A DNA stretch of 64,000 bases. It comes from Leifsonia sp. PS1209 (GTDB lineage: Bacteria > Actinomycetota > Actinomycetes > Actinomycetales > Microbacteriaceae). The stretch is from the NCBI RefSeq assembly GCF_012317045.1, contig NZ_CP051154.1:868001-932000 (forward strand), written 5' to 3'. The position numbers and the translations under genes were made by a program. Every line of letters starts with the position of its first letter. The stretch's first letter is position 1. Below the pieces are notes generated by a model that worked only from the letters and a program-made list of their open reading frames with translations, had not been told where the DNA came from and made no database searches. Positions 40,533 to 52,378 of this stretch are shown in pieces.

Positions 40533-43100
40533 GTGGTTACCGCACTGTATCGCCGCTATCGGCCAGACACCTTCGCCGAGATGATCGGGCAGTCGCAGGT
40601 GACCGAACCGCTGATGACGGCGCTGCGCACCAACCGGGTCAATCACGCATACCTGTTCAGCGGTCCGCGCGGCTGCGGCAAGACAACGTCGGCGCGCATC
40701 CTGGCCAGGTGCCTCAACTGCGCGGAGGGTCCGACGGACACCCCGTGCGGCAAGTGCTCGAGCTGCATCGAGCTGAGCCGCGACGGCGGAGGTTCGCTCG
40801 ATGTGGTCGAGATCGACGCCGCGAGCCACAACGGCGTCGACGACGCGCGCGACATCCGGGAGCGCGCCATCTTCGCTCCCGCCCGCGACCGCTACAAGAT
40901 CTTCATCCTCGACGAGGCGCACATGGTCACCCCGCAGGGTTTCAACGCTCTGCTGAAGATCGTCGAGGAGCCGCCGGAGCACGTGAAGTTCATCTTCGCG
41001 ACCACCGAGCCGGAGAAGGTGATCGGCACCATCCGGTCGCGCACCCACCACTACCCGTTCCGGCTCGTGCCGCCCGCGCAGATGCTCGACTATGTGCAGA
41101 GCCTGTGCGACAGCGAGGGCGTGCAGGTCGCACCCGGCGTGCTCCCGCTCGTCGTGCGCGCCGGCGGCGGTTCGCCGCGCGACACCCTCTCCCTGCTCGA
41201 CCAGCTGATGGCGGGCTCCGACGAGAAGTCGGTCGAGTACGAGCGCGCCGTCGCCCTGCTCGGCTACACGCACGCCGCCCTGCTCGACGAGGTTGTCGAC
41301 GCCATCGCAGCACGGGATGCCGCCGGCGCGTTCGGCGCCATCGACCGCGTCGTGCAGACCGGCCAAGACCCACGCCGCTTCGTCGAAGACCTCCTCGAAC
41401 GCCTCCGCGACCTCATCGTCGTCTCCGCGACCAGCGCGGAAGGCGCGGCCGCCGTGCTGCGCGGCATCCCGCAGGACGAACTCGACCGGATGGCGGTCCA
41501 GGCGATGAAGTTCGGCGCGGCAGAGCTCTCGCGCTCGGCCGACATCGTCAACGCCGCCCTCACCGAGATGACCGGCGCGACCTCGCCGCGCCTGCACCTG
41601 GAACTGATGATCGCCCGCGTGCTCGTCCCGTCGAGCGACGAGAGCGAGCGCGGCGCGCTCGCCCGCGTCGAGCGGCTGGAGCGCAGGGTCGGCGTGAGCG
41701 ACGCGACTGGTGGTGCGGCTGGGGCTCCGGCGGCGTACGAGCCTGCGGCGGTGCCGCGGGTTGCGCCTGCTGCCGCTCCGGTTGCGGCGGCGCCTGCTGC
41801 TGCCGCACCCGCACCTGCGCCTGCTGCTGCACCCGTGCCTGCTGCGGCGGCCTCTGCGTCCGCGGGCGAGACGCCTGCGGCGGCTGCGAAGCCTGCATCG
41901 GTGGATGCGCCTGTCGCTGCGGGCGGTGCCGGCGCTGACTCGGCGCCCGCCGCTTCGGTCACCGCGCCTGCCGCCGAAAAGGTCGCCCCATCCACTGCAC
42001 CCACCGCCCCCGCCGCACCTGCCGCGCCCCGCGCCGCTGCTCCGGTCGGTCCGGTCACGACCCAGCAGGTCAAGGACGCGTGGCCGCAGATCCTCGACGC
42101 CGTGCAGCGCGCGAAGCGCAGCGCGTGGATGGTCGTGTTTACCGCGCAGGTCCGTTCTCTCAACGACGACGTCCTCACCCTGTCGTTCCCGAGCGACAAC
42201 GACGTGGCGAGCTTCAAGCAGCAGCAGGGCACGGACACGAAGGGCGTGAGCGAGTACCTCCGCCAGGCCATCGTCGACATCCTCGGAATCCGGGTGAAGT
42301 TCATCGCCAGGGCCGACGGCGCCCAGAGCGGCGGCCCCGGCCCCTCCGGCGGAACCCGCCCCACCCCCGGCACCCCAGCGCCCGGCGGCGGAGCGCCGTC
42401 AGCCGCCGCGCCGGCCGCTCCTGCCTCCGCGCCAGCAGCCTCCCCGTCTTCCGCCGGCGCTGGCTCCGCGCCCGCGTCTGGCCAGGGCGGTGCGGCGTCC
42501 GCCCCCGCTGCCAACTCCCCCTCGACCGCCCCGGCTGCCTCCACCTCCACCTCCGCAGCCACCACCACGTCCACCGCCACCTCCACTGCCACCACGCCCG
42601 CCGCAGTGACGACGGAGTGGGCGGTCGTAAGCATCCCCGGCGGAAGCTCGGCACCGGCAGACACCACCTCGGCCCCCACCCCCGCCGCCCGCGCAGCCTC
42701 CGCGCCCGCCGCATCCGCCGTCGCGACGCTCGAACGCGACGACTACCCGCACGACGACGTGCCCCCGCCGGAGACCGAGCCGCCGTTCGAGCCGCCCGTC
42801 CCCGACGAGCCGGAGGGCGAGTGGGCGGTCAGCGCACCCGACGACGAGCCCATCGAGCGAGCAGCACCAGCCGCACCGACAGCAGCGTCCGCACCAGCAG
42901 CGCCCGGCGCATCCACCCCCACCCAGCAGCCCGCATCCGCCGGCCGCGTGGAGGAGCGCCCCGCGCGAACTGCACCGGCGTCCGGCGCGCGCACCCCCAC
43001 ATTCCAGCAGCCGCAGCGGTACGGCGAGGCGGTGGTGCGCGAGATCCTCGGCGCCACCTTCATCGAAGAGCAGGCAGCACCGCCTGCCGGGTCGAGGTAA
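40533..43100 (+). CDS. dnaX: DNA polymerase III subunits gamma/tau
   Basis: An 855-aa clamp-loader ATPase. Walker A is SGPRGCGKTT (43-52), the zinc module is C63-x8-C72-x2-C75-x2-C78, and Walker B is FILDEAHMV. The AAA+ and lid domains end near residue 380. Two very long Ala/Pro-rich, disordered stretches (about 390-515 and 610-720) flank the tau-type domain III/IV region (TTQQVKDAWPQILDAVQRAK). The C-terminus YGEAVVREILGATFIEE is conserved. No clear frameshift slip site is visible. GTG 40533 is chosen from the leaderless promoter and family N-terminus VTALYRRYRPDTF. Confidence 0.95.
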   Translation: MVTALYRRYRPDTFAEMIGQSQVTEPLMTALRTNRVNHAYLFSGPRGCGKTTSARILARCLNCAEGPTDTPCGKCSSCIELSRDGGGSLDVVEIDAASHNGVDDARDIRERAIFAPARDRYKIFILDEAHMVTPQGFNALLKIVEEPPEHVKFIFATTEPEKVIGTIRSRTHHYPFRLVPPAQMLDYVQSLCDSEGVQVAPGVLPLVVRAGGGSPRDTLSLLDQLMAGSDEKSVEYERAVALLGYTHAALLDEVVDAIAARDAAGAFGAIDRVVQTGQDPRRFVEDLLERLRDLIVVSATSAEGAAAVLRGIPQDELDRMAVQAMKFGAAELSRSADIVNAALTEMTGATSPRLHLELMIARVLVPSSDESERGALARVERLERRVGVSDATGGAAGAPAAYEPAAVPRVAPAAAPVAAAPAAAAPAPAPAAAPVPAAAASASAGETPAAAAKPASVDAPVAAGGAGADSAPAASVTAPAAEKVAPSTAPTAPAAPAAPRAAAPVGPVTTQQVKDAWPQILDAVQRAKRSAWMVVFTAQVRSLNDDVLTLSFPSDNDVASFKQQQGTDTKGVSEYLRQAIVDILGIRVKFIARADGAQSGGPGPSGGTRPTPGTPAPGGGAPSAAAPAAPASAPAASPSSAGAGSAPASGQGGAASAPAANSPSTAPAASTSTSAATTTSTATSTATTPAAVTTEWAVVSIPGGSSAPADTTSAPTPAARAASAPAASAVATLERDDYPHDDVPPPETEPPFEPPVPDEPEGEWAVSAPDDEPIERAAPAAPTAASAPAAPGASTPTQQPASAGRVEERPARTAPASGARTPTFQQPQRYGEAVVREILGATFIEEQAAPPAGSR

Positions 43101-43103
43101 GGC

Positions 43104-43700
43104 GTGTACGAAGGAATCGTCCAGGAGCTGATCGACGAACTCGGGCGGCTTCCCGGCATCGGGCCGAAGTCGGCGCAGCGCATCGCGTTCCACATCCTGC
43201 AGACCGAGACGTTCGACGTGACCAGGCTCGCGGAAGTGCTGCTCGAAGTGCGTGACAAGGTGCGCTTCTGCGAGATCTGCGGCAACGTCTCCGAGCAGGA
43301 GACCTGTTCCATCTGCCGCGATCCGCGCCGCAGCCCGGAGCTGATCTGTGTCGTCGAGGAGGCGAAAGACGTCGTCGCCATCGAGCGCACCAGGGAGTTC
43401 CGCGGCCTCTACCATGTGCTCGGTGGGGCGATCAGCCCGATCGACGGCGTCGGACCGGACGACCTGCGCATCCGGCAGCTGATGCAGCGCCTCGCCGACG
43501 GCACCGTGCAGGAGGTCATCATCGCCACCGACCCCAACCTGGAGGGCGAGGCGACCGCCACCTACCTCAGCCGCCTGCTCACCACCATGGAGATCCGCGT
43601 GACCAGGCTCGCCTCCGGCCTGCCCGTCGGAGGCGACCTCGAGTACGCGGACGAGGTCACTCTCGGCCGTGCGTTCGAGGGCAGACGCCTCATCTCCTGA
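43104..43700 (+). CDS. recR: Recombination mediator protein RecR
   Basis: A 198-aa protein that helps load RecA at gaps with RecF/RecO. It has the helix-hairpin-helix start ([20 protein letters not shown]), the zinc finger [18 protein letters not shown], and the Toprim domain ([27 protein letters not shown]). Length is standard. The GTG start is three bases after the dnaX stop, the common dnaX-recR pairing. Confidence 0.96.
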   Translation: MYEGIVQELIDELGRLPGIGPKSAQRIAFHILQTETFDVTRLAEVLLEVRDKVRFCEICGNVSEQETCSICRDPRRSPELICVVEEAKDVVAIERTREFRGLYHVLGGAISPIDGVGPDDLRIRQLMQRLADGTVQEVIIATDPNLEGEATATYLSRLLTTMEIRVTRLASGLPVGGDLEYADEVTLGRAFEGRRLIS

Positions 43701-43809
43701 GCCCCGCCGACCACCCATCGCGGCGCCCTCGGACCGGCGGCGTCATATGGGATTCGGCGTATGTGATCGCCGGTAGGATGGGGGTTCCGGCTTATCCCCA
43801 GGAGTATCA

Positions 43810-46264
<2,455 letters not shown>

Positions 46265-46323
46265 AACGACCTCGTCGGCGGCACGCTGAGCGGCTCCCGG
46301 ACAAAGCCGGGCGCCGGGCACCG

Positions 46324-46335
46324 TAGGATTGTCTG
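46324..46335 (+). promoter_or_regulatory. -10 element of leaderless mqo mRNA
   Basis: TAGGAT (46324-46329) stands six bases before the GTG start (46336), and no ribosome binding site is present between them. Confidence 0.6.
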
Positions 46336-47811
46336 GTGAGCAATTCTCCCATCGACGTCGTCCTCATCGGCGGTGGCATCATGAGTGCCACGCTCGGAGC
46401 CCTCATCCAGAGGGTGCAGCCGGATTGGACCATCCGGCTCTACGAGAACCTGGGCGAGGTGGCGCAGGAAAGTTCCAACCCGTGGAACAACGCGGGCACC
46501 GGCCACGCGGCCCTCTGCGAGCTCAACTACATGCCGGAGGCCGCAGACGGCAGCGTCGACCCGGCCAAGGCCATCGCGATCAACGAGCAGTTCCAGCTCA
46601 GCCGCCAGTTCTGGGCGAGCCTGGTGAAGTCCGGCGACCTTCCGGAGCCGTCGACGTTCATCAACTCCACCCCGCACATGACGTTCGTGCACGGCCGGGA
46701 CAACGTCACCTATCTGCGCAAGCGCTACGAGGCGCTGAAAGACCAGCCGCTCTTCGCCGGTATGGAGTACACGGAAGACCCGGCTGTGCTCGCCGAGTGG
46801 ACCCCTCTGCTCACCAAGAAGCGCAACCCCAAGCAGCGCGTCGCCGCCACCCGGGTTCCCGCCGGCACCGACGTCGACTTCGGCGCGCTCACCAAGGCGC
46901 TCGTGAACGACCTCGCCGACCGCGGGGCGGACATCGCCCTCAACCACAAGGTGCGCAGCATCAAGCGCACCAAGGACGGGCTGTGGAAGCTCAAGGTGCG
47001 CCACCAGGTCGGCCACACCCCGCACGAGGTCACGGCACGGTTCGTGTTCGTCGGAGCCGGCGGAGGCGCCCTGCACCTGCTGCAGAAGTCCGGCATCCCC
47101 GAGATCAACGGCTTCGGCGGGTTCCCGATCTCCGGCCAGTTCCTGCGCACCAGCGACCCGAAAATCGTCGCCCAGCACCAGGCGAAGGTCTACGGCAAGG
47201 CCGCCGTCGGCGCACCGCCCATGTCGGTGCCGCACCTCGACACGCGCGTGGTCGACGGACAGGCGTCGCTCCTGTTCGGGCCGTACGCCGGGTTCAGCCC
47301 CAAGTTCCTCAAGACCGGCACGTGGTGGGACCTCCCCGGTTCGATCCGCGCTGGCAACCTCATCCCGATGCTCGCCGTGGCGAAGGACAACTTCGACCTC
47401 ATCAAGTACCTCGTCGGCGAACTGCTCGCCAACCGGGCCAAGAAGATGAAGGCGCTGCAGGAGTTCATGCCCACCGCCAAGAGCGAGGACTGGGAGCTGA
47501 TCACCGCCGGCCAGCGCGTGCAGGTGATGAAGAAGGACGCGAAGAAGGGCGGCGTGCTGCAGTTCGGCACAGAGGTCATCGCGTCGGAGGACGGCTCGAT
47601 CGCCGGTCTTCTCGGGGCGTCGCCCGGCGCATCCACTGCGGTGCCGATCATGCTCGACGTGCTCAAGCGGTGCTTCCCCGACCGGTACGACGCCTGGCTG
47701 CCCACGCTCACGGAACTCGTGCCCACCATCGGGACGACGCTGAACGACAAGCCCGCCGAGGCGGAGCGCGTGGTCGCCGAAACGGCAGAGGTGCTGCACA
47801 TCTCGCGCTGA
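46336..47811 (+). CDS. mqo: Malate:quinone oxidoreductase
   Basis: A 491-aa FAD-dependent peripheral membrane enzyme oxidising malate to oxaloacetate with transfer of electrons to the quinone pool. [17 protein letters not shown] is the FAD motif, and [20 protein letters not shown] and [10 protein letters not shown] are family signatures. Length is standard. It runs from a leaderless promoter. Confidence 0.95.
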   Translation: MSNSPIDVVLIGGGIMSATLGALIQRVQPDWTIRLYENLGEVAQESSNPWNNAGTGHAALCELNYMPEAADGSVDPAKAIAINEQFQLSRQFWASLVKSGDLPEPSTFINSTPHMTFVHGRDNVTYLRKRYEALKDQPLFAGMEYTEDPAVLAEWTPLLTKKRNPKQRVAATRVPAGTDVDFGALTKALVNDLADRGADIALNHKVRSIKRTKDGLWKLKVRHQVGHTPHEVTARFVFVGAGGGALHLLQKSGIPEINGFGGFPISGQFLRTSDPKIVAQHQAKVYGKAAVGAPPMSVPHLDTRVVDGQASLLFGPYAGFSPKFLKTGTWWDLPGSIRAGNLIPMLAVAKDNFDLIKYLVGELLANRAKKMKALQEFMPTAKSEDWELITAGQRVQVMKKDAKKGGVLQFGTEVIASEDGSIAGLLGASPGASTAVPIMLDVLKRCFPDRYDAWLPTLTELVPTIGTTLNDKPAEAERVVAETAEVLHISR

Positions 47812-47827
47812 GCCTTTCGGAAAGCGC

Positions 47828-48049
47828 TGGACATTTTGGCGACGACGTTGGTAGAGTCGTCGGCGCTATGAAGTAGGAATCTCCTTATCGTCCCGCGCCT
47901 GAGGCTTTCGCCCACGCGATGCAGTGCATCGTGGCGCCGTCGACATAGCCAGATGACCAGGTCATCGCTTTTCAGCGCTCCGGCGCGGCTGTCGACGGGA
48001 ACACCCGGCGGGAAACGGCTCCTCGGAGCGCTCGACAAGGCGGTTTCCC
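47828..48049 (+). promoter_or_regulatory. Promoter and long structured leader of the ABC-F gene
   Basis: TGGACA (47828-47833) and TAGAGT (47852-47857) with an 18-base spacer form a candidate promoter. A very short upstream ORF (ATG AAG TAG, 47868-47876) begins near the predicted start of transcription. The roughly 180-base leader holds a hairpin at GATGCA-G-TGCATC and another at 47952-47966 (GATGACC-A-GGTCATC) followed by GCTTTT, which resembles a weak intrinsic terminator. Such leaders regulate antibiotic-resistance ABC-F genes by attenuation; here it is inferred. Confidence 0.5.
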
Positions 48050-49732
48050 ATGCCAGTGCATTTTCCAACAATCATTCCCGTCGCGGCGGTCGCCGACCAC
48101 CTCAAGGCCGACGGCATCTCGCAGAGCTACGGCGATCGGCGCGTGCTCACCGACGTCTCGCTGACCGTCGCACCGGGCTCCCGGCTCGGCCTGATCGGCG
48201 AGAACGGGGTCGGCAAGTCGACGCTGCTGCGCATCCTGGGCGGCGCCGAGGCCCCGGACGGCGGCGCGCTCGTGCGTCCGGCGCGCACCGGCATCCTCTG
48301 GCAGGAGGTGCGCTTCACGCCCGAGGACACCCTCACCGCGCTCATGGAGAGCGCTCTGGTGGAGGTGCGGGCGATCGAGCGCGAGCTGGAGGCTTCGGCG
48401 TCCGCGCTCGCCGGTGACGACCCGGATGCGGACGCGGCTGCCGGAGCGGCAGCGGCTTCCCGCTATGCCGCGGCGCTCGACGCGGCGGAGCGTGCCGACA
48501 TCTGGAGCGTGGGTGCGCGGCGCGACGAACTCCTCGACGGTCTCGGTGTCGGGTCCATCCCGTTGCACAGACGGCTGTCCGAGGTGTCCGGCGGCCAGCG
48601 CAGCAGGTTCGCCCTGGCGGCTCTCCTACTGTCCCGGCCCGACGCGCTCCTCCTCGACGAGCCCACCAACCACCTCGACGACGACGCTGCGCTCTTCCTG
48701 GAGCGCCAGCTGATCGCCTGGCGTGGTCCGGTGGTGTTCGCGAGCCACGACCGCGCCTTCCTGGATGCGGTCGCGACCAGCCTGCTCGATCTCGACCCTT
48801 CGCGCTCCGGCACGACGGTGTTCGGCGGCAACTACAGCGCATACCTGGCCGCGAAAGCGGACGAGCGGGAGCGCTGGGAGCGGCAGTTCGCCGACGAGCA
48901 GGACGAGCTGAAGGCGCTGAAGTTCGCTGTGGACGTGACGGCGCGCGGCATCGCCTGGTCGGGCAAGGTGCGCGACAACGACAAGTTCGCCAAGTCGTTC
49001 AAGGGCGGTGCGCTGGACAAGCAGATCAGCCGCCGCATCAAGAACGCGTCCGGCCGGCTCGACGACCTCTCGGAGAACCAGGTGCGCAAGCCGCCGGCGA
49101 TCCTCAGCTTCGCGGGCATCCCGACCGGGTCGCAGGCGCTGAACGAGGAGGCTGGCACGCTGGTGCAGGTGTCGGATGCGCGCATCCCGGACCGCCTCGA
49201 TGTCGTGTCGTTCCGGGTGGAGCCGCAGTCGCGCATCCTGATCACCGGTCACAACGGGGCGGGCAAGTCGACGCTCCTGTCGGCGCTGGCCGGACGGCAG
49301 CCGGTGGACTCCGGTGCGGTGACGAGGAGGAAGGGCCTGCGGGTCGGCCTCCTCGAACAGGACGTGCGCTTCGCCGACCCTGCCGCGAGCCCGCGGAGGA
49401 TCTACGAGGAGCGGCTGGGCGAACGGCGCGCGGAGGCTGTGCCGCTGACCGGTCTCGGCCTGGTCGCGCCGCGCGACGTCGACCGCCCGGTCGGCACCCT
49501 GTCGATCGGCCAGCAGCGCAGGCTCGCCCTCGCGCTGATCCTCGCCAAACCGCCGCACGTCTTCCTGCTCGACGAACCGACCAACCACCTCTCCCTGTCG
49601 CTCGCGACGGAACTGGAGGAGGCGCTCGGCGCGTATCCGGGGGCGGTGGTGGTGGCGAGCCACGACCGCTGGCTGCGCGGAGCGTGGACGGGCGAGCGGG
49701 TCGAGATGGCCGGAGGCCGCATCGTGGCCTGA
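48050..49732 (+). CDS. ABC-F family ATPase (antibiotic-resistance / ribosome-protection type)
   Basis: A 560-aa protein with two ABC domains and no membrane segments. First domain: Walker A GENGVGKST, signature VSGGQRSR, Walker B ALLLDEPTNHLD. Second: GHNGAGKST, LSIGQQRRLA, VFLLDEPTNHLS. The interdomain linker (about residues 265-350) would reach the ribosomal exit or peptidyl-transferase site. It resembles macrolide-resistance members of actinobacteria more than the housekeeping EttA (inference from motif wording). The long structured leader upstream supports drug-responsive expression. Confidence 0.85.
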   Translation: MPVHFPTIIPVAAVADHLKADGISQSYGDRRVLTDVSLTVAPGSRLGLIGENGVGKSTLLRILGGAEAPDGGALVRPARTGILWQEVRFTPEDTLTALMESALVEVRAIERELEASASALAGDDPDADAAAGAAAASRYAAALDAAERADIWSVGARRDELLDGLGVGSIPLHRRLSEVSGGQRSRFALAALLLSRPDALLLDEPTNHLDDDAALFLERQLIAWRGPVVFASHDRAFLDAVATSLLDLDPSRSGTTVFGGNYSAYLAAKADERERWERQFADEQDELKALKFAVDVTARGIAWSGKVRDNDKFAKSFKGGALDKQISRRIKNASGRLDDLSENQVRKPPAILSFAGIPTGSQALNEEAGTLVQVSDARIPDRLDVVSFRVEPQSRILITGHNGAGKSTLLSALAGRQPVDSGAVTRRKGLRVGLLEQDVRFADPAASPRRIYEERLGERRAEAVPLTGLGLVAPRDVDRPVGTLSIGQQRRLALALILAKPPHVFLLDEPTNHLSLSLATELEEALGAYPGAVVVASHDRWLRGAWTGERVEMAGGRIVA

Positions 49733-49748
49733 ACGCGCTTGCTTAACT

Positions 49749-49766
49749 TTCGAACATATGTTCGAA
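49749..49766. promoter_or_regulatory. SOS (LexA) box
   Basis: TTCGAACATATGTTCGAA is a perfect 18-bp palindrome and contains the actinobacterial/Bacillus SOS consensus CGAAC-N4-GTTCG. It ends eight bases before the ATG of the radical SAM gene and overlaps a possible -10 (TCGAAT, 49762-49767), so LexA binding would block transcription directly. Confidence 0.85.
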
Positions 49767-49773
49767 TGAATCC

Positions 49774-50910
49774 ATGAGATGGAGCGGGCAAGAACTCACG
49801 GCCGAAGAGCCGTCGACGCTGCCGGGGCTGGCGCGGCTCAACAACCTGGTGCGGTCGGTGCGCACACCCGACTTCGCGGGCATCACGTTTCACGAGGTGC
49901 TCGCGAAGTCGGCGCTCAACAAGATCCCCGGTGGCGGAGGGCCGATGCCGTTCGGCTGGACCATCAACCCATACCGTGGATGCTCGCACGCGTGCGTCTA
50001 CTGCTTCGCCCGGCCGACGCACTCCTATCTCGAGCTCGACGGCGGCAAAGACTTCGACCAGGAGATCATCGTCAAGGTCAACGTGGCCGATGTGCTCCGC
50101 AAAGAGTTGAGCCGACCGAGCTGGGGGCACCACCCGGTGGCACTCGGCACCAACACCGACCCGTACCAGCGGGCGGAGGGCAGGTACGCGCTGATGCCGG
50201 GGATCATCGACGCACTGGCAGACACGGGCACGCCGTTCAGCATCCTCACCAAGGGGTCCCTGCTGCGGCGCGACCTCGACCAGCTGGCAGACGCCGCCCG
50301 GCGGGTGCCCGTCGACCTCGCAATGTCGATCGCGGTCTACGACGACGAGCTGCAGCAGTCGGTCGAGCCCGGAACGCCCACCACCAAGGCGCGGCTGGCG
50401 ACGGTCACGGCGGTGCGGGAGCACGGACTCGACTGCGCGGTGTTCCTCATGCCGATCCTGCCCTACCTCACCGACACCAGGGCGCACCTCGACGAAGCGC
50501 TCCGGCAGGCGAAGGAGGCGGGAGCGACGTCGGTGCTCTACACGGCCCTCCATCTCAAGCCGGGCGTGAAGGAGTGGTACTACCTGTGGCTCGGGAGGGA
50601 GTATCCCGAGCTGCTGCCGCAGTACCGCCGCATGTATGGCGGAGGGGCGCACGCTCCGAAGGAGTATCGCAAATGGCTGGCGGCCAAGATCAAGCCGCTG
50701 ATCAGTACGCACGGGCTGCAGCGCGGAGAAGAGGACCCCCTGACAGGCGGGGTGAGGTCGACTGCGCTCGGGATGCTGCGCGACGGCGAGGGGGAGCGGC
50801 AGGTGGTGTCCGCCGCAGCGGGAGCGCGCCGCATCAGGGTGATCCCGGAGGAGGTGGATGCGGAGAGCAACGGACTCACGATGCTGGGCGTGCAGCCGAC
50901 GCTGTTCTGA
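49774..50910 (+). CDS. Radical SAM protein (Rv2578c/SplB-like)
   Basis: A 378-aa radical SAM enzyme. The 4Fe-4S motif CSHACVYC (CxxxCxxC) lies near residue 72 within YRGCSHACVYCFARPTH, typical of the SplB-like COG1533 group and of the mycobacterial Rv2578c family. It has no intein. The reaction is unknown, but the SOS box directly at its start suggests a role in DNA damage repair. The ATG lies six bases after TCGAAT, so the transcript is probably leaderless. Confidence 0.85.
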   Translation: MRWSGQELTAEEPSTLPGLARLNNLVRSVRTPDFAGITFHEVLAKSALNKIPGGGGPMPFGWTINPYRGCSHACVYCFARPTHSYLELDGGKDFDQEIIVKVNVADVLRKELSRPSWGHHPVALGTNTDPYQRAEGRYALMPGIIDALADTGTPFSILTKGSLLRRDLDQLADAARRVPVDLAMSIAVYDDELQQSVEPGTPTTKARLATVTAVREHGLDCAVFLMPILPYLTDTRAHLDEALRQAKEAGATSVLYTALHLKPGVKEWYYLWLGREYPELLPQYRRMYGGGAHAPKEYRKWLAAKIKPLISTHGLQRGEEDPLTGGVRSTALGMLRDGEGERQVVSAAAGARRIRVIPEEVDAESNGLTMLGVQPTLF

Positions 50911-50921
50911 GGGTTGCGTGC

Positions 50922-50975
50922 GGGGTACATCGTTTGGACATTGGGGTACACACGGGATGGCGGAGGTGACATAAT
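50922..50975 (+). promoter_or_regulatory. Direct repeat and promoter of the sensor-kinase operon
   Basis: GGGGTACA occurs at 50922-50929 and 50943-50950, exactly 21 bp apart (two helical turns), just upstream of a CATAAT -10 (50970-50975). Tandem same-face sites fit binding of a response regulator, perhaps the one encoded in this operon. A second direct repeat, GAGGCTCAGG, lies in the leader at 50982 and 50994. Confidence 0.5.
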
Positions 50976-51019
50976 CCCCCTGAGGCTCAGGCGGAGGCTC
51001 AGGACACGAGGGGGTGGAG

Positions 51020-52378
51020 ATGTCGCTCGGGCTACCGAGTCATCTCGCGCGGGTCGCCAACTCGCGGGCGCTCGCCACTGCTGCGCGCTGGGCGGGACTG
51101 GTGTGCCTGGCGTCCGCGTTCGTGAACGTGACCGTCGCCGGGTTCGGGGCGGCCGGAGCGTTCTCGTGGGTCGGCCTGCTGGTGCTGCTGCCGATGGTGG
51201 GGCTGCTGGTGCTGCTGGCGCGGGGGAGGACGCTCGCGCTGACCGTCGCCTACCTCGTGGTCGGGGCGCTGTCCACGTACGTCTACGTGCTGATCCTCCT
51301 GACGACCACGCCCAGCTACACGGACACCAACTTGTTCGTGGTGGCACTGCCGGTGATCGCGATGACGCTGGTCGGCGGAGCGGGCACAGGGTCGCTCACA
51401 GGGATCCTGTGGTCGACGGTGGGGTTCGCGCTCGCCGAAGTGGCCGTGATGCTGGCCGCGTCCAACGCGGGACGGGTGTTCCGGCCGGACGCGATCTCGC
51501 TCGGCGCGTACCTGCTGTTCGTCGGGGTACTGGCCTTCGACGGGATCACCCGCGGCACGCGCAGCCGCACCCAGTCCGCGATCCACCGGTCCGTCCGGGA
51601 TGCGCGGCTCATCGACCTGCGCCGCGACGTGATCGCCGAGTACGCGGCCGACCTCCACGACACGGTTCTCAGCGAGCTGCTCGCCGTGGCCGCCGCGACG
51701 CCGGGACCGCTGGCGCCGCGGCTCCGGGCGCGCATCGAAGCCGATCTCGCGTCGCTCGGCGGCGCGGTGCCGGGGGTGCCGAGGGCGGCGGGAGCGGCGG
51801 GGGCGGCTGCTCGCGACGTGGAGGGCGGTCCCGAGGCAGGGGAGCGTGGCGACGGCGCGAGCGACACGAGCGGCGCAGGTAGCGCGAGCCAGGGAGGCGA
51901 CTCGCTCGCGGGCGGGGGTGGCCTCGAGGCGCATCACGCGCATCCACGGGGTGACGGCACGACCGGGGACGTGTGGCTCGGCAGCGAGTTGCACCGGGCG
52001 GTCGAGTCCGCCCGCGACGAAGGGCTGGCGGTGAGCATCTCCGGCGACCGGGATGTGATCGGCCGGCTGTCGGAGGAGCGCAGGCGGGCCGTCGGGCTGG
52101 CCGTCCGGCAGTGCCTCGTCAACGTGGTGCGGCACTCCGGGAGCGCGACCGCCGAGGTGACGCTGTCGTCGTCGGGCGACTCGGTTTCCGTCATGGTGGT
52201 GGACGAGGGGCATGGATTCGTGCCGTCGGCTGCCGCGGCGGACAGACTCGGGTTGCGGCAGTCCGTGCACGACCGGATCGGACGCGTCGGCGGCGCCGTG
52301 ACCATCTACTCGAGCGAGGACGTCGGCACCACCGTGCTCATCGTCGTCCCAGCCGGCGACGAGGAGGCGGCGGGATGA
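51020..52378 (+). CDS. Sensor histidine kinase (NarL-system type)
   Basis: A 452-aa kinase with about five to six membrane helices in residues 18-175, a HisKA_3-like phosphoacceptor (H213 in YAADLHDTVLSELLA), a long Gly/Ala/Ser-rich insertion (about 250-315) and a HATPase domain with N-box CLVNVVRHSG and DEGHGF. The insertion between dimerisation and ATPase parts is unusual. ATG at 51020 is preferred over GTG at 51014 because of GAGGGGG spacing. Its stop overlaps the next ATG. Confidence 0.85.
   Translation: MSLGLPSHLARVANSRALATAARWAGLVCLASAFVNVTVAGFGAAGAFSWVGLLVLLPMVGLLVLLARGRTLALTVAYLVVGALSTYVYVLILLTTTPSYTDTNLFVVALPVIAMTLVGGAGTGSLTGILWSTVGFALAEVAVMLAASNAGRVFRPDAISLGAYLLFVGVLAFDGITRGTRSRTQSAIHRSVRDARLIDLRRDVIAEYAADLHDTVLSELLAVAAATPGPLAPRLRARIEADLASLGGAVPGVPRAAGAAGAAARDVEGGPEAGERGDGASDTSGAGSASQGGDSLAGGGGLEAHHAHPRGDGTTGDVWLGSELHRAVESARDEGLAVSISGDRDVIGRLSEERRRAVGLAVRQCLVNVVRHSGSATAEVTLSSSGDSVSVMVVDEGHGFVPSAAAADRLGLRQSVHDRIGRVGGAVTIYSSEDVGTTVLIVVPAGDEEAAG

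Noticed and set aside
41700..42900. Repetitive GC-rich tract that could be taken for a tandem repeat or composition anomaly
   Set aside because: It encodes the Ala/Pro-rich linkers of DnaX in frame, as in other actinobacteria.
47953..48417. 154-codon rightward frame overlapping the ABC-F start
   Set aside because: It becomes an Arg/Pro-rich mirror of the ABC-F gene after about 40 codons and has no ribosome binding site.
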